Positions 1 through 11,809 of a stretch of 64,000 nucleotides of DNA are shown here, in pieces (position 1 is the first letter of the stretch; the number at the start of each line of letters is the position of its first letter). A program made the translations under genes and the position numbers. Below the pieces are notes generated by a model. The model was not told where the DNA came from, searched no databases, and saw only the letters and a program-made list of their open reading frames with translations. Source of the stretch: Salvator merianae (lineage: Eukaryota; Chordata; Lepidosauria; Squamata; Teiidae); the NCBI GenBank assembly GCA_003586115.2, contig QVOM02000034.1, forward strand, positions 114,715,571-114,779,570. The letters are read 5' to 3'.

Positions 1-85
1 ATTGTTGTAACCCGCCCTGAGACCTTCGGATATAGGGCGGGATAAAAATGCAAATAAATAAATAAATAAAATAAAAGTATTAGGA
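1..85 (+). repeat. 3' tail of a CR1/L2-like LINE (or dependent SINE)
   Basis: The window opens inside a retroposon 3' end. A GTAACCCGCCCTGAGACC motif is followed by a GGGCGGGATAAAAATG segment and an AAAT-rich tail ending near position 85. The same GTAACCC(A/G)CCCTGAGACCTTC motif recurs at about 32171-32196, downstream of a LINE-like coding tail, which suggests a LINE 3' UTR. The body of the element lies left of the window. CR1 and L2 cannot be separated from the tail alone. Confidence 0.6.
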
Positions 86-2835
86 AGATGGTACAGGACA
101 CCAGTCCAAATAATGTGCATAAGTAAAAATAAGAATCCAATATGCTGACATAGATGTGGTGAGAGCGGTACCTATTTACATAAGCGCAGAAGTCCACTTG
201 TGTTGGGAAAAGTAGGTGAAGAAATTAGAGAAATACCTACAGATAATATAAAATATATACAAGAATTTTCTATCTTTCACTTATTTAGGGCGAATAATTC
301 AAATCACCAATAAAAAGGGTGGGTAAAAAGATGTTAATAACAGCAAAAGCTGTAACTGAACTCGGAAGAAAGATAAACAAAAAAATGTACTCTAGACAAT
401 TGGTATATATATCAATGGGAATATTTAATATTTTATATTAGTGAAGAGAAGAAACAAAAAATGAGCAGAATTGTACCAAAGCACAGTAAAATAAGTCTGG
501 GGGGGGGGGAAAGTGCAATATTTAAAGGAATATGACACTAAAGGTTGTATGAATAATGGTATTCATGTCAAGAAGCCACAACTGGAACCGTGGAAGCAAG
601 GGCCCAAATGAGTAAGGGCCCAGACTTGTCATGCAATTTTGCCCTGTTGTCAGGCAGGGATAGCAACTTGCAGGATCCAAACAAGATCTTACATTTACCT
701 CTTGCTGTCTGGAGGCAGTTTTATGCAATGTGGAGACATTTTATTTTTTTTTTAGATAAAACTCAACAATTACTCAATGCTATTATCCCCTTCTATTTAA
801 CATTGTCCTCCTGGTTTCTAAAAGCTGCTCAATCCCTAGATACTTTAATTACTGAAGATTCACGAAAGGAGACTAAGATGGGAGGAGAATGATAAAGGAA
901 TATTATATAAAAGAGAGGGAAATGGTAGTCAAAGATCCACCCTGCCATAGCTGCTAACTAAACAACACTGCTACTCAGCTATGTACTTTCTTATGAATTT
1001 CTTATGTACTTATTTCATCCTAGGGACATAACTGGAAGATTCAGAGTGACTTCCTGCACTGAAAAGCCATGATCTGAACCAGTGGGTCTGGAGTAATGAT
1101 GCCTGCTGGTTTGGAACAGCCAGGTGTGGTACTGGTACAAACTAGCCATCAGACCAGCCCTGAAGCTCACAGAAGTTTAGGGCCGGGCTGCAAGGGTCCA
1201 AAGGGCTAGGAATAAAAGTTCCTAGCCTCCAAGCCACTGGGGAACACATTACGGTAGCACATGTTTCTGCATGCCTTCATATTCCAAACTATCCTACACT
1301 GGTCCATGTTAATATCGAGGTCTACCAGTGATCAAGATCAAGGGCCCACTGGTCTGAATTATGCTCAGTGCTATGCAGACAGAGCATACTAGGACTGGGT
1401 AAAGTCTCTGATATTTTACATTGATATTCAGAAGGGAGTCCCATAGTCTCCTTCTGGAACCAAAGTTCTTTTTTTTGTTTTGTTTTGAATATTTAATTTT
1501 TACATATGTTATACAAAATACAAAATCATTATTCATAACCCTCCCTTGGTCTTCCAAACCACCATCCCACCCTACATCTCTGCCAAATTTCACGTTTCAC
1601 AGGAAGATTCTATTCATCTTTTGTACAAGTTCGTCACTCTCTGAATCGGTTTCCACATATTATTTGAACTTAATCCATTTCTCCTTCACTATTCAGCTCC
1701 CTCCCAATCTCCACAGAATCTCCATAGATTCTATATCTCTTTATTTTCATTTATTATTTGGGGGGGGGGAAAAGATCTATGATATAATAATTCCACATTT
1801 GTAATCTAGAACTGAAGTAAGGGCCAGTGCAGAAAGGTCCATAAATTTAGGATGAATTCTTATATCCAAGCTTTTGTATATGTGCAATAGTATAGTCTTA
1901 GCAATACTACAATGATCTTCTTTTTTGTAGTTTTTTATTAAATAAAACCTTTCTTAAAAACAAACCACACTTGATTTGATAGCCATTTGAGCTGGATAAC
2001 TGGATGATTGTTATGGTTCCTGTATTTCTGCATGCTTCCTTTCTTCTTCTCCCTTCATTCATTCTTATCAGGGTGTTTTGTTACTTAGTCTGGAAAGAGA
2101 TAGGAATACAATCTTTCTTATCGTTTAACACTCCTAGGTATAGTAACTTCAAAGTTTATGGGGAACTTCAAATTTTATCATGTATCAAAACAGATTCGGT
2201 TTTGGTAAAAAATCATACCAAAATAAAAATTTGCATATCAAATGTGCAGTATTTTCAAATGATTCTGCATTGTTTACAGAATGCTTTCTTCCAGCCTTCC
2301 AAGCACAATGCTTCTTCCAATGATTTTTTTTTTAAAAAAAATTAAAGTGTGCCCTGTTGCAGATATGCAGAGGCTGGATATAGATGTTCCATGAGAGAGC
2401 AAGAGAGCATTGCCTCCATTTTCCCTTTATGTAGGAAACCAATAATTTATGGTGTTGTGCATACTCCAAACCTTCAGAACTCTGTAAGAAGGCAACTACC
2501 ATCCACTTGTGTACAGAATTTTGGCTGGGAGAGCTGGTGTGAAAAAAGAAGAGCCAAGGCAACTGCAAAAGGAAATTCATTCAAGCAATCAGCCAGCAGC
2601 CACTAGTGCTGTGGAGCCCTGCAAAGGTATCCAGATTGAATAAGCCCTTCAGTTTTGCCTATTTGTTGTTGTATTTGTAGGATTGCACAAGAGTTCACTT
2701 CTACATTCATTGTCCATTTCCAGTTTTGTGCAGGAACACACATGATTATTGAAACAGTGGAGGGGAGCAGTCATAATTGACAGATTGTGCTTACCAATCA
2801 ATTACAGTGTGGGGACAAGTTTCAGCCAGGTTGCG
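86..2835. other. AT-rich non-coding stretch
   Basis: Mostly unique-looking AT-rich DNA. The only piece I can place is a MITE fragment at 630-722, listed separately. Short homopolymers occur near 500, 1470, 1760 and 2325. The reading frames here (for example 590-892 and 1421-1804) show no domain, no codon bias and no plausible splice context, so I call no gene. Confidence 0.5.
630..722 (+). repeat. Fragment of Harbinger-like MITE, subfamily 2
   Basis: The segment beginning CAATTTTGCCCTG and ending CTGTCTGGAGGCAG matches the right-hand ends of the elements at 57934-58306 and 50313-50672. Those two copies define the subfamily, and the one at 50313 has TTA on both sides. Only the last 90 or so bases are recognisable here. 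The left part is missing or too diverged. Confidence 0.5.
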
Positions 2836-2843
2836 GTAGGGAG

Positions 2844-3167
2844 TAGGGATGTGCAAACTTTGATTTGTATCAAAAATTCATACGAAATTTCATTTTCACA
2901 AGTTTTCACATCGAAACAAAAATGAGGTTTTTTGCACTTACAGTTTTCGATTGAAAATGAACAAGCCTATTGTTTTGTGAAAATGAAATTTGTCGAATTT
3001 TTGCAATTTTTGCTATGTTTAAACAATGAAACTGGCATTTTGCAAAAAATGCAAAAACGAATGAGAAAAATGCATTTTTCAACAACGAAATTTGCTGACA
3101 AAGTGAAAATGCAATTTTTTGTTTCAAAAATGAATTGAAAATGGGGGGTTTTTTGCGCACATCCCTA
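2844..3167. mobile_element. hAT-type MITE, 324 bp, with intact target duplication
   Basis: The element begins TAGGGATGTGC and ends GCACATCCCTA, a perfect 11-bp terminal inverted repeat. It is flanked by an exact 8-bp direct repeat GTAGGGAG (2836-2843 and 3168-3175). An 8-bp duplication is the hallmark of hAT transposition. The interior is AT-rich with GAAATTT/AAAATG-type motifs repeated on both strands, and it has no transposase, so it is non-autonomous. The intact duplication supports a genuine insertion. Orientation cannot be assigned. Confidence 0.85.
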
Positions 3168-3175
3168 GTAGGGAG

Positions 3176-5363
3176 TAGAGCTCTTGTCCTAAGAGCAAGT
3201 GCACTAGATATGCTTAAGTCTGTCCTCTCTTCAACCTGGAACTCATGTGATTTCATACAAAATTCATGTTAAAATGTAAACTAAGGCTTGTGTGTAGCTA
3301 GAGCCTTAGTCTCATTGTTACTACCAAAACTGATTCTACTTTAACCCCCCTACCAATTAATATTTACACACTAATATAATAAAAAGTTCCCCGTACCAAC
3401 AATCTGCAGAGTAAATTCCAACAATGGAGAGGAAAATATAGGAGAAGGAAAACACAATGAGAACTAAGAGGATAGGATAACAGTTTCCTGGTAGCAAGGA
3501 TTTCTCCCTTTCTAAAATCCACATATATTCAGGAGCCAAAAGACCATTTCCACTACTATCACCTCTGCTTGTTTTGTTCAACACTTGCAGGCATTAAATT
3601 CACATTACAAATGAAGGAAATATATTTTGATAATTGCAGCAGGTGTGGAATAAGAAAACCTCTTTATTTATGTAAATAATTACAAATAAATGTCAGCAGC
3701 ACTATATTGCCTGTACCTTTAAGTCATTTTAATGATACATAAAATAGAAAAGAAGACCTCAGCAAAGGTCTCCAAAGAGAAAAGGGCAATACCACTAAAT
3801 AAAGAAGGATTATCATGCTGGGGCAAACATGAAAGGAGATGGCATTTATACAAAATGCAATTTATTTTGACAGTAATTTTCTGAATTTCCCCTGCTATTA
3901 TTGAAGATATATGTGTTTGAATTAGAGCATTCTCTATCTGAGGCCAGCTGTTCATTCTCTTTGGTCCTGGAGTGAAGTCACACTCGTCTTGTTAATGGCT
4001 TCACAGTTTGGTAGCTGAGGGGAAAAAATGGAGATGATGTCATACATTTATCTTTATTTCACTTTATTTTTACCTCACTTCTGGGTCAACCCTAGGAAGG
4101 AAAGAGGGTATGAGGGAGAACAAAGATAGACATATTTGTTTCCATAATGAACAAAAATGGTAAGGAAAGTAATAAACAGGAATATAAAACCTCACACAGA
4201 TTTTGATACAGAGAGGAAGGTGGTTTGGGCTGTTGTTATTTCTTAATGGCTTTCCCCATAAGGCACTCATTAATGGGGTGGGGGATGTTTTCAATATCAG
4301 GGAATTGGTCTTTTTCAAGACTTTAGTCAAACTAAAGAAACTTACAATTTCATCACCTTCTCTCCCCCACCTCCAAGTTGTTGCAGATATTTGCTCCAGT
4401 TCACCAGAACTACTTCACTGTAGTTAAATACAGACCTTTTGTGTCTGCTCTTCAGGAATAGCCATCTCAACAGGATTTTGTTGCCGCCATTGTTGTGGGA
4501 GATTATTATACAGCAGATGAAGAACATGAATAATGTGAATATAACATCTGTGTACCACAGCATGTCTTTCTTTTTTTCCTTTTGCATAGCATCTTTCAAT
4601 TCAGTTATTTTCCCCAAATAAATTGCCAGAAACCTAGGAGTTATCATTTTGTTAATAATGATGAAATTCAGAATTTACATGTGGCGGTTTCCAGTACTGT
4701 ATAAGTGCACAACAAAAACCACAACAGATATTTACCTCAGCAGTTAATCAGAGCTTAGCATATTCACCATAACAGCATGAAGCTCAGGCTGTGTCAAATT
4801 CTAAAACAGAAGGAAGAGGGATTGCGGCAATCATTAAAACTTTTTTCATTAAAGCAGACTTCATGAAAAATCATTACAATGCAACAGAAACACAAGATAT
4901 AACTGCCATAGTACCACCAATATTTTTTTGCCTGAAGAACTAGGACAACAGTTACTTGTCACAAGAAGAATCCTTCTTGTGGGCAGCTAACTTGTGGTCT
5001 GCCACTGCCATCATGAATCTGGAAAGACAATTGTTTCAGAGTTCTTTCTAATACTGTGGCAAACCATGATAATGACTTTCAAATAAAAATACAAATCAAA
5101 CACTCCTTGCTCTCAGTAGCCATTTCATTGCTACAGTGGTTTAAATCTGAAAAGTAATCCTGACTGAAAGAATGTCTGAATGCTTTGGTTTGAATTAGAT
5201 TCTTAGTTTGATACTCAGGTCCCTTCCAGACAGGCCATTGAAGGCACTTGTGGGCATCTTTCATGAGGGGTATACACATACTTATGTCCAGAGGCACCGC
5301 AAATGTCCTCCAGATGCGAATATCAAGATCAGAAACTTTGGGTGCATCTTCAAAGTCACATTA
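3176..5363. other. No recognisable gene
   Basis: AT-rich sequence with short open frames on both strands and no recognisable domain. The stretch near 4040-4100 vaguely resembles the reversed LINE tails seen elsewhere in the window but is too diverged to call. Confidence 0.5.
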
Positions 5364-5398
5364 ATGTATGTATGTATGTATGTATGTATGTATGTATG

Positions 5399-5433
<35 letters not shown>

Positions 5434-5434
5434 G
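5364..5434. repeat. Compound microsatellite (ATGT)n(TATC)n
   Basis: About nine ATGT units run directly into about nine TATC units with almost no interruption. The 82- and 127-residue open frames over it exist only because the repeat lacks stops in those frames. Confidence 0.95.
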
Positions 5435-5738
5435 GTGTATACAATGTCCCATGTGATTGGAGGAATGAATGTAATGACCTGCCCCACCATTCCCAGAGCA
5501 GGAAATACCCATCCAACCAATGACCAGAGTGGGAAGAGTCAGTGCAATCTGTGCATCATTCTTGCCTCTGGAAAACTCCCCACCTGCCTTGTAGAGAGGC
5601 AAGGATACAGCATAAATAGCACTACCACCCCAATTTCTTTTCTCACAAGCTTTCTACATGCATTTCAGAGTGCTATCATAATGTAGAAGCCTCCTTAACA
5701 TCATCCTCTAACATATATATCAAGTTGAAGACCACTAT
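5435..5738. other. No recognisable feature
   Basis: Unique-looking sequence between a microsatellite and a MITE-like element. I see nothing I can name. Confidence 0.5.
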
Positions 5739-6001
5739 GGTCCTTTCTGCATGGGCTCTATTCCAGGATACATCATAACAATAAGATCACCATCTTTGGG
5801 GTGGTACATCTTGCACACCAGTATTTGGCAAATGTTGGCCAAAGAACAGCATATATCCAAGAATAGGGACCTGCCATCCACATGCTAATGCAGACTATGA
5901 CAAGTCCTGCCTGGGGCCTGCTGTAGTCTGCATTAGTTTGAGGAATGCAAGCCCATATTCTGAGATTTATCACAGAATATGGCATAGTGTGGAAAGGTTC
6001 C
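5739..6001. mobile_element. Harbinger-like MITE, diverged
   Basis: The left end GGTCCTTTCTGCATGGGC and the right end TGTGGAAAGGTTCC are imperfect inverted repeats resembling the GGGCCTGTTYRCACTT ends of better-preserved copies at 16506, 36703 and 44712. The internal motif TTGGCCAAAGAACAGCATAT occurs again near 7097-7117. No clean target duplication is visible, so the ends are approximate. Confidence 0.5.
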
Positions 6002-6008
6002 AAGACTC

Positions 6009-6009
6009 T

Positions 6010-6048
<39 letters not shown>
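6009..6048. repeat. (TTTA)n microsatellite
   Basis: About ten TTTA units. Confidence 0.95.
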
Positions 6049-6049
<1 letters not shown>

Positions 6050-6374
6050 AAAATACAGAATGATTCATGAATTTGTGTGTCATCCTTGCACAGAGGTCCC
6101 AAGACTCTTTGATCCCAGGGTGTTCCATTAACCAATAATGAAGAACTGTATGTATACCACAATTTGACTATTGTGAAGCTTCTCTAGATAGATAGAACAT
6201 TTTCAGAACAACCAGCTCCATAGCTTGGCAGTATTCTTTATTCAGGCAATTGTGTCACCTTCAAATTAAATCACCTGATGTAACTTCTCTTGAAAACTAT
6301 GTGGAAACTGCAACCTGTGCACAATTATACTACAGGGATGCTAACAGTTGCTTAATATCTTTAGTCTCTTAGTT
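6049..6374. other. No recognisable feature
   Basis: About 325 bases of unique-looking sequence between two microsatellites. Nothing supportable was seen. Confidence 0.5.
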
Positions 6375-6384
6375 CTATTTTGTT

Positions 6385-6435
<51 letters not shown>

Positions 6436-6510
6436 GCCTTATACCCAGAGTTTAAAGGTTTAAAGCAAGGTTTAAAAACAAAATATTAAACATTATTAAA
6501 AATAGCCTCA
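6375..6510 (-). repeat. LINE/SINE 3' tail, reversed, with (TATC)n tract
   Basis: A (TATC)n tract at about 6387-6434 is followed by TTGCCTTATACCCAGAGTTTAAAGG and an A-rich AAACAAAATATTAAACATT run. This is the usual reversed look of a reptile LINE/SINE tail, in which a tetranucleotide tail gives way to the conserved 3' UTR. The insertion is therefore on the minus strand. The identity of the parent LINE is uncertain. Confidence 0.5.
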
Positions 6511-8889
6511 CTAAAACCTTAGCTGCTGGGTTGTCCTCATGCTCTGTTTAGCAGTCTGTGCATCATATAACTTGAAGGCCTCATTCCTCTATGTGCTCTT
6601 CCCACATGATTTGAAGTATTCCCCTAGATCTTTCAAATCTGTGACAGACAATAAGTAAGCTGAGAACATTCATCCCTCAATACTATATTGCTTTAGTTGG
6701 TTGACATTGCCATTTAAAAGAGATTCTAAGGGTTTTTTGCTTAATACTTTTCTTATTGACCATTATTCCCAATATTGTTGATACTTCTTTACTAAGGCTA
6801 TTTCTACGTGTAGTTCTTTTCAGGCTAGATGGGGCTGTGTGCTGTGCAATTTGAATTGAGGAAAAAGGGGCTTGGACACAAATTCAAGGTTACATTTTGC
6901 CCCTCCATGCCAGCCCACAACTCTTTGGTAGGCAGCACCTGCCTCAGGAACAGAGTTCCCTCACTAGACACACTAGCAAGGGAACATAAATGGACCCAGA
7001 AATCCAATCTTCTGGGTTTTCCATGAATGCTGAGTGCCCAATTCTAGCTGGGTCATCAGGGCCCCTTCAGAGTGATTAACCCAGAGTGATTGGCAGACAT
7101 TGGCCAAAGAACAGCATATAGTCACTGCCTAAATTAAAGCAATGCATTGCCAAGGGCATTTGTGGTGGTATTTCTCCATTGGTAAAGCAAAAGACCTTCC
7201 TGTAAAAGTTACTTTTACAGAAGACCACACAATAGGATCAGGTGTTTCCTCATTCATGATACAGGAATTCTGAAGATATCTTTCCCATGTACCTTCAATC
7301 TGCAGTAGATTTAAGTCATTATAATTACAAAGAAAAAAAATGATTACTGAGAATAGCATGTCATTTTGGCCATTAAATATGGGAACTATTTTAATGTTCC
7401 TTTTCTAGCTTTAAAATACCCAGGGGCCAACTAGCAATTAATTAGATGTCTGGATGATGATAACCATATAGTGATATGAAATGATACCGTATATCATTAG
7501 AAAAATTGTGAGAATATGGAGCAGAACTTGGTGGCATAAGTATGAGATTAACTACTCCCATAAAAGGATAGCTGATGTCTTTCCATGGGGTGATTTTTAA
7601 CACAGAATATTGGGCAGAGGTAATGTTCCCAGAGTATTTTTTGATTGGGGAAAAAAATGAACACATAATTCAGGAAAGACAAGAAAATTGCTTTAAGATA
7701 ATTACAACTTACCAGATACTAATTCAGTCCCATCACAAACTGACAGGGGGCAGGTGGAAATGTTCTTCTGTTTTCTGAATAGTAAACTTGGAAAAATTCA
7801 GAAAGAATATGCATGCATTGAATAAGTCTGATCTGCTTAATATCACACACTCCAAGAATGCTTCAGTGAACACGATTCCTAAGGATATGCAGTATTATGG
7901 GACTAAAATAATCATCACTTTGATAGTACTGCTGCTGTCCAACACAAACAAATCTGTATGAAATCAAATAAGACCCACTTGCTGATAAATCCCCTGCCAC
8001 CCACCATCCCCTGCCACCCACCACCCACCATCAATCTCATTTTCAGAAGGTGTGAGCTGGAGGATTTGAAAAAAATACCCAATAGGTAGATTGACATTGC
8101 AGAGTATATAAATTCTTCAAAACCATTTAGAAGTCATACAGTTGGCTTTAAACTAGCTGTGCCAGGGCAAAGGGCTCATGAAATAGCAACAGTTAACATT
8201 AATTCAAAATATTGTGTTTCTGGTTCCATCCAAATGTTTCCTTTCGGCTGTTCTCTGGTTAGCCAAAGGTCAGGGCAGGAAAATGGCTACATTCCAGATG
8301 CACTGAACTCCTTCCCCAAAGGCTGCCAGAGTGACTTAACCATCAGAGAGGGATGGCATACTCTGATAGTGCCTTGACTGTCTAATTGGCATGGAGGTGA
8401 CAATTTGCTAATCACCTTGCCCCAAAGCCAGTTGAACACCCAGAATGGCAAGCCTCACAGCCTGACTTCCAGGTCTATTTCTAGTTTTGTTGGCAAGGGA
8501 AATTGGCTTATGCAAGCAAGTTACACCTCAGGAAGTGTTTTTGCCACCATGGAGGGACAGGACAGAGTCTTGGATGTTTGTCCACTGCCCTCGCATATCT
8601 GTACCAGCTCCTGCAACTTCCATTCCCATTGGCGCCACAGATGGTTGCTCCACACAGCTCTGAGACTTTGGGCCAATTAACAGATTCTAGAGTTTGGTGA
8701 AGAATCAAAATTTAATCAAGCATAGCATGCCGCTCTACCAAGAATTTTTACAATGCCTGATATTCTACCTAAAATATTCTTGAAAATTGAGGCCTTACAT
8801 GCATACCCAACTGAGCACCCAGTGCTTTCAAGAATTTTTATGGGGAATTCTCTGCACAAATGAGACCTACCTGAATGGAGCTCACTCAT
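6511..8889. other. Mostly unique-looking non-coding DNA
   Basis: No gene was recognised. A Harbinger-like fragment sits at 7061-7126 (separate entry). The ACCC-rich stretch near 7990-8035 is a short imperfect CCACCCACC repeat. Confidence 0.5.
7061..7126 (+). repeat. Fragment of the 5739-type Harbinger-like MITE
   Basis: A GGGCCCCTTCAGAGTGATTAAC start, similar to the family ends, is followed by a segment containing TTGGCCAAAGAACAGCATAT. That segment is shared with about 5838-5858. The right end is not visible. Confidence 0.4.
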
Positions 8890-8957
8890 AGATTATGCAT
8901 TTATATTATTTGTGAGATATATATATATAATATAAATATAATATAAATGCATAATCT
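8890..8957. repeat. Perfect 20-bp AT-rich inverted repeat (hairpin)
   Basis: Positions 8890-8909 (AGATTATGCATT and continuing) are the exact reverse complement of 8938-8957. The 28-nt loop is almost pure AT with a TATATATATA core. It could be a cruciform-prone AT palindrome or a tiny foldback. No target duplication is evident. Confidence 0.8.
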
Positions 8958-10737
8958 GGAATTAACGTTCGTTGATAAAGAAAATGAGTTTAGGGAAGTG
9001 AGTTTTTCTTCCCTGTTGCTATTGCATGTTGATAGATTCCTTTAGTTGAGTCACTGTAATTAAAGTCATCTTGGTTATGCCTATGATATTTTTCTGCACC
9101 CCTAAAAAACCCAGAAGTTGCACTATAAAAGGAGAGAACTATGGTAAGATCTCTATGGAAATATGGGAAAGCATTACAAGTATAGTGCTGTTCCCCTTGC
9201 AAATTAAGAGCACTGTGATAATAAATAGTGGTATGCTCATTGCAGACTGGCCACTGCCCCGGCTGTTAAGATTGCAGCCAGGGAGTGAAAGTTCCCCTGC
9301 TGCTATCTTGACAACTGGGAGCACCTTCAAACCATGAGCCATTTTCTGTGCTCAGTGACTTTGTACAGGCCACCCAAGAGACAGGTGAATCTCTTAGAGC
9401 AACAGTGGTGGTGGTGGTGGGAGGTAAAGCACTCAGAGCCTTTTTCTAAAGTAACTTAAGGAATGCTTATAGCAGCAGGACAGGTGTGACTCCAGGATTG
9501 AATGCACTATAGGGGGACAGGGTTGTGTGGACCCATCCTCCTTATGGCACATTCATAGCACCACAAAGATGCTTTGTGGATCCTGCCTATGATAAAGTCG
9601 ATAGCAGCCAGCTGCAGAAGGTACACCAAGAGTGCTGAGAAGCAGTTTGCTCTGGTTCATCAGAACTTTTTGAAGTCTTTAGCATGGTGACACTGGAGGA
9701 AGTAACATTTTGCACACCCTGAATACCAAAATGCACCTGGATCAAAGTTACACATAGTTTGTAAACATTATTTATCTTATTTAAGATGAGTTGGGGATCA
9801 TTTTGAAACAAAAACTAGCATAAAAATATTTTTAAAAATCAGTATATTACAGTAAGATAGTGAAAAGGGTTAGACTAGCTGTCCAGTGCTAAATTTCTGT
9901 GCTTCCAATTCTGTACGCATAAAAACAAAGCCTTCCTAACAAGTGGGTTTAATGTATCTTTGTGCAATTATTTTAGCTTGAACATTAATTACATTTTAGA
10001 TGCCTGCAGCAGCATCATTATCATAATCATTATCTATCAGTTCTTCTATCCACTCTAGCTAGGGGGAAAGAGGGGAAATAAAAAAAACACCCCTACGTTG
10101 TGACTTAGCAGTAATTCTCCTTTTCATACATTGACCCAGTAAAATAATTACTGGGTTTATCATACCCAGTGCTTGTAATTTCATCTCACTTGTGGGTTTC
10201 TCCATTCTAAATGTTCGCTAGGAAAAAAAAATCATATTCACCAACATTTGTTTTCCTCTGTGTAGTTGAGAGTATCCTCTAAACTTGAAATTAAGAGAAG
10301 CTCAAACCACTACACAGATTTGTAGTTGTTCTAATTCTTTATGTAGAAAGTTCAATGTCTCTCTTATTTGCGGTTTTTTACATATATCTTAAAAATTAAT
10401 GAAGCTATTAAGCCTTCAGGCTGATCAAAACATGTCCAGGAAGTTATGATGCAATAGGGTACTTTTTTGAGTGAATCCCAATGAGTTGCTCCAAGACAGA
10501 ATTCAAGGTATATGGGCCTAAACTAATCCTTTGCAGACTGATTGTATGATTTCATTGAAAAAGCAGATGTCTTTATCTGACCACATTTAAACACTGGCTG
10601 GAGAGAGGAGCCATCTCAGATACCCCTTTAGCCATTTTAGCTTGGAGGCTGCTGGCAGCACTACTTTATGGCTGTTTCTGTTAGCAAAGGTTGATCACTG
10701 CCTTATCCCCTGGAGATGAAAGGTCTAATCCTATTCA
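8958..10737. other. Unique-looking non-coding DNA
   Basis: No recognisable gene or element. A short GGT-repeat lies at about 9403-9421. Reading frames are short and show no domain. Confidence 0.5.
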
Positions 10738-10741
10738 ATAT

Positions 10742-11373
10742 TGTAAGAAATGGGTCTATTACAACCCTGAACAAAACATGTTGTGAACAAAGTTGGTGAA
10801 GAAGCATTTTATTTATTTACATTCTTACAAGACGGGTGTCCTAACAAAGTAGGTACACACCTAGAGCTTAGCGCAGCAAGCTTATATCCCCTAAGCACGG
10901 CCGAAATGTCCCTCCCTCTCTCTCTCAGTGGCTGAAGAGAGAAAGGTGTACAATTTACCCGTCCGCCTACAACGTATTCCCCTTGATATGTTCCCCCTCC
11001 CATAACATACATCCCATGTCTCATTAAAGGCTTCATTATTCATTCATGGACATCAACGAAAATATTCATGACCTTCATCATGCATGGTCAAAAGAGTTTA
11101 AAACTGGTGCCCGATACAAAAAGTTCAACCTAGCCATTTATCTCAGACAGCTGTCCAACTAATGCAGGTGGATTTTGTTATAAGTGACAGTAATGGAGTT
11201 AGCCTCCATTCTTATCAGGATAGCAAGTTACCCTTAGTTTTTGACTATGCCAGGAATTTAGCATCTTCTGGTTTCCTTCAGATAGGAATGGCTAACTTGT
11301 CCACAGCACTTTAGTTATGTTCAGAGGAGGTGTACCTTATAATTGCAAAAGTAACATTTTCTTATTTCTCACA
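10742..11373 (-). mobile_element. Solo LTR (endogenous retrovirus or LTR retrotransposon), 632 bp
   Basis: The unit starts TGTAAGAAAT and ends ATTTCTCACA, giving the TG...CA ends and short inverted termini of an LTR. A second copy at 49469-50093 aligns over its whole length. Read on the minus strand it has a TATA-like GATATAAG (10881-10890) and AATAAA signals about 75 bases downstream (10808-10817), the order expected for U3-R-U5. Flanks are ATAT and ATGT, consistent with a decayed 4-bp duplication. No gag, pol or env lies beside it, so it is a solo LTR left by recombination. Confidence 0.75.
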
Positions 11374-11635
11374 ATGTTGCAGTTACTAATCTCTGTGGGA
11401 GAGGGACAAAGGACTTATTTTTGATGTGAAAAATGAAGGCAAGGTAGATTCCTGAGGCCAAGTCTGGAATCTATCCCAAGAGGTTTTAATGAAATAGGAT
11501 GAATTTATGCTCTCTAACCTGGAAAAGTATTTTTATTAGGCTTGCTTACCAGAGAAGAGACCATCTCTTTCTGATCACAATCTGTACACTGTGCTCTGCC
11601 CTCATGGTACTGCAGCACAGTGTATTTTGTTGTTG

Positions 11636-11809
11636 TTGCTTGGTGTTACTGACTCAGAGTTGCCTCCTGATGACCATGCGGACACGTGCATGTAATTCAC
11701 TTGGCAGACACAGAAGTGATTTGCCATTACCTTCTTGTGGAAGATGCTAGGGATCAATCCTGCAACTTCTTACTTTCCAGGAAATTGCTCCACCATTACA
11801 ATACACCAT
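11636..11809 (-). repeat. tRNA-derived SINE, reversed
   Basis: On the minus strand the order is: a degenerate tRNA-like head (TGGTGGAGCAATTT), a B-box-like GGATTGATCCC (complement of 11750-11760), a segment GGTAATGGCAAATCACTTCTG, and a tail ending AACAACAACAAAATA. This matches the general plan of squamate tRNA SINEs, and the body wording (ATGGCAAA, TCTGCCAAG) is shared with the SINE at 55334. The A box is poorly preserved. Confidence 0.6.

Noticed and set aside
590..892. A 100-codon frame at the left of the window
   Set aside because: It overlaps a MITE fragment and an opposite-strand frame, with no domain or codon signal.
5364..6434. CRISPR-like regularly spaced repeats
   Set aside because: These are tetranucleotide microsatellites without spacers; the host is a vertebrate.
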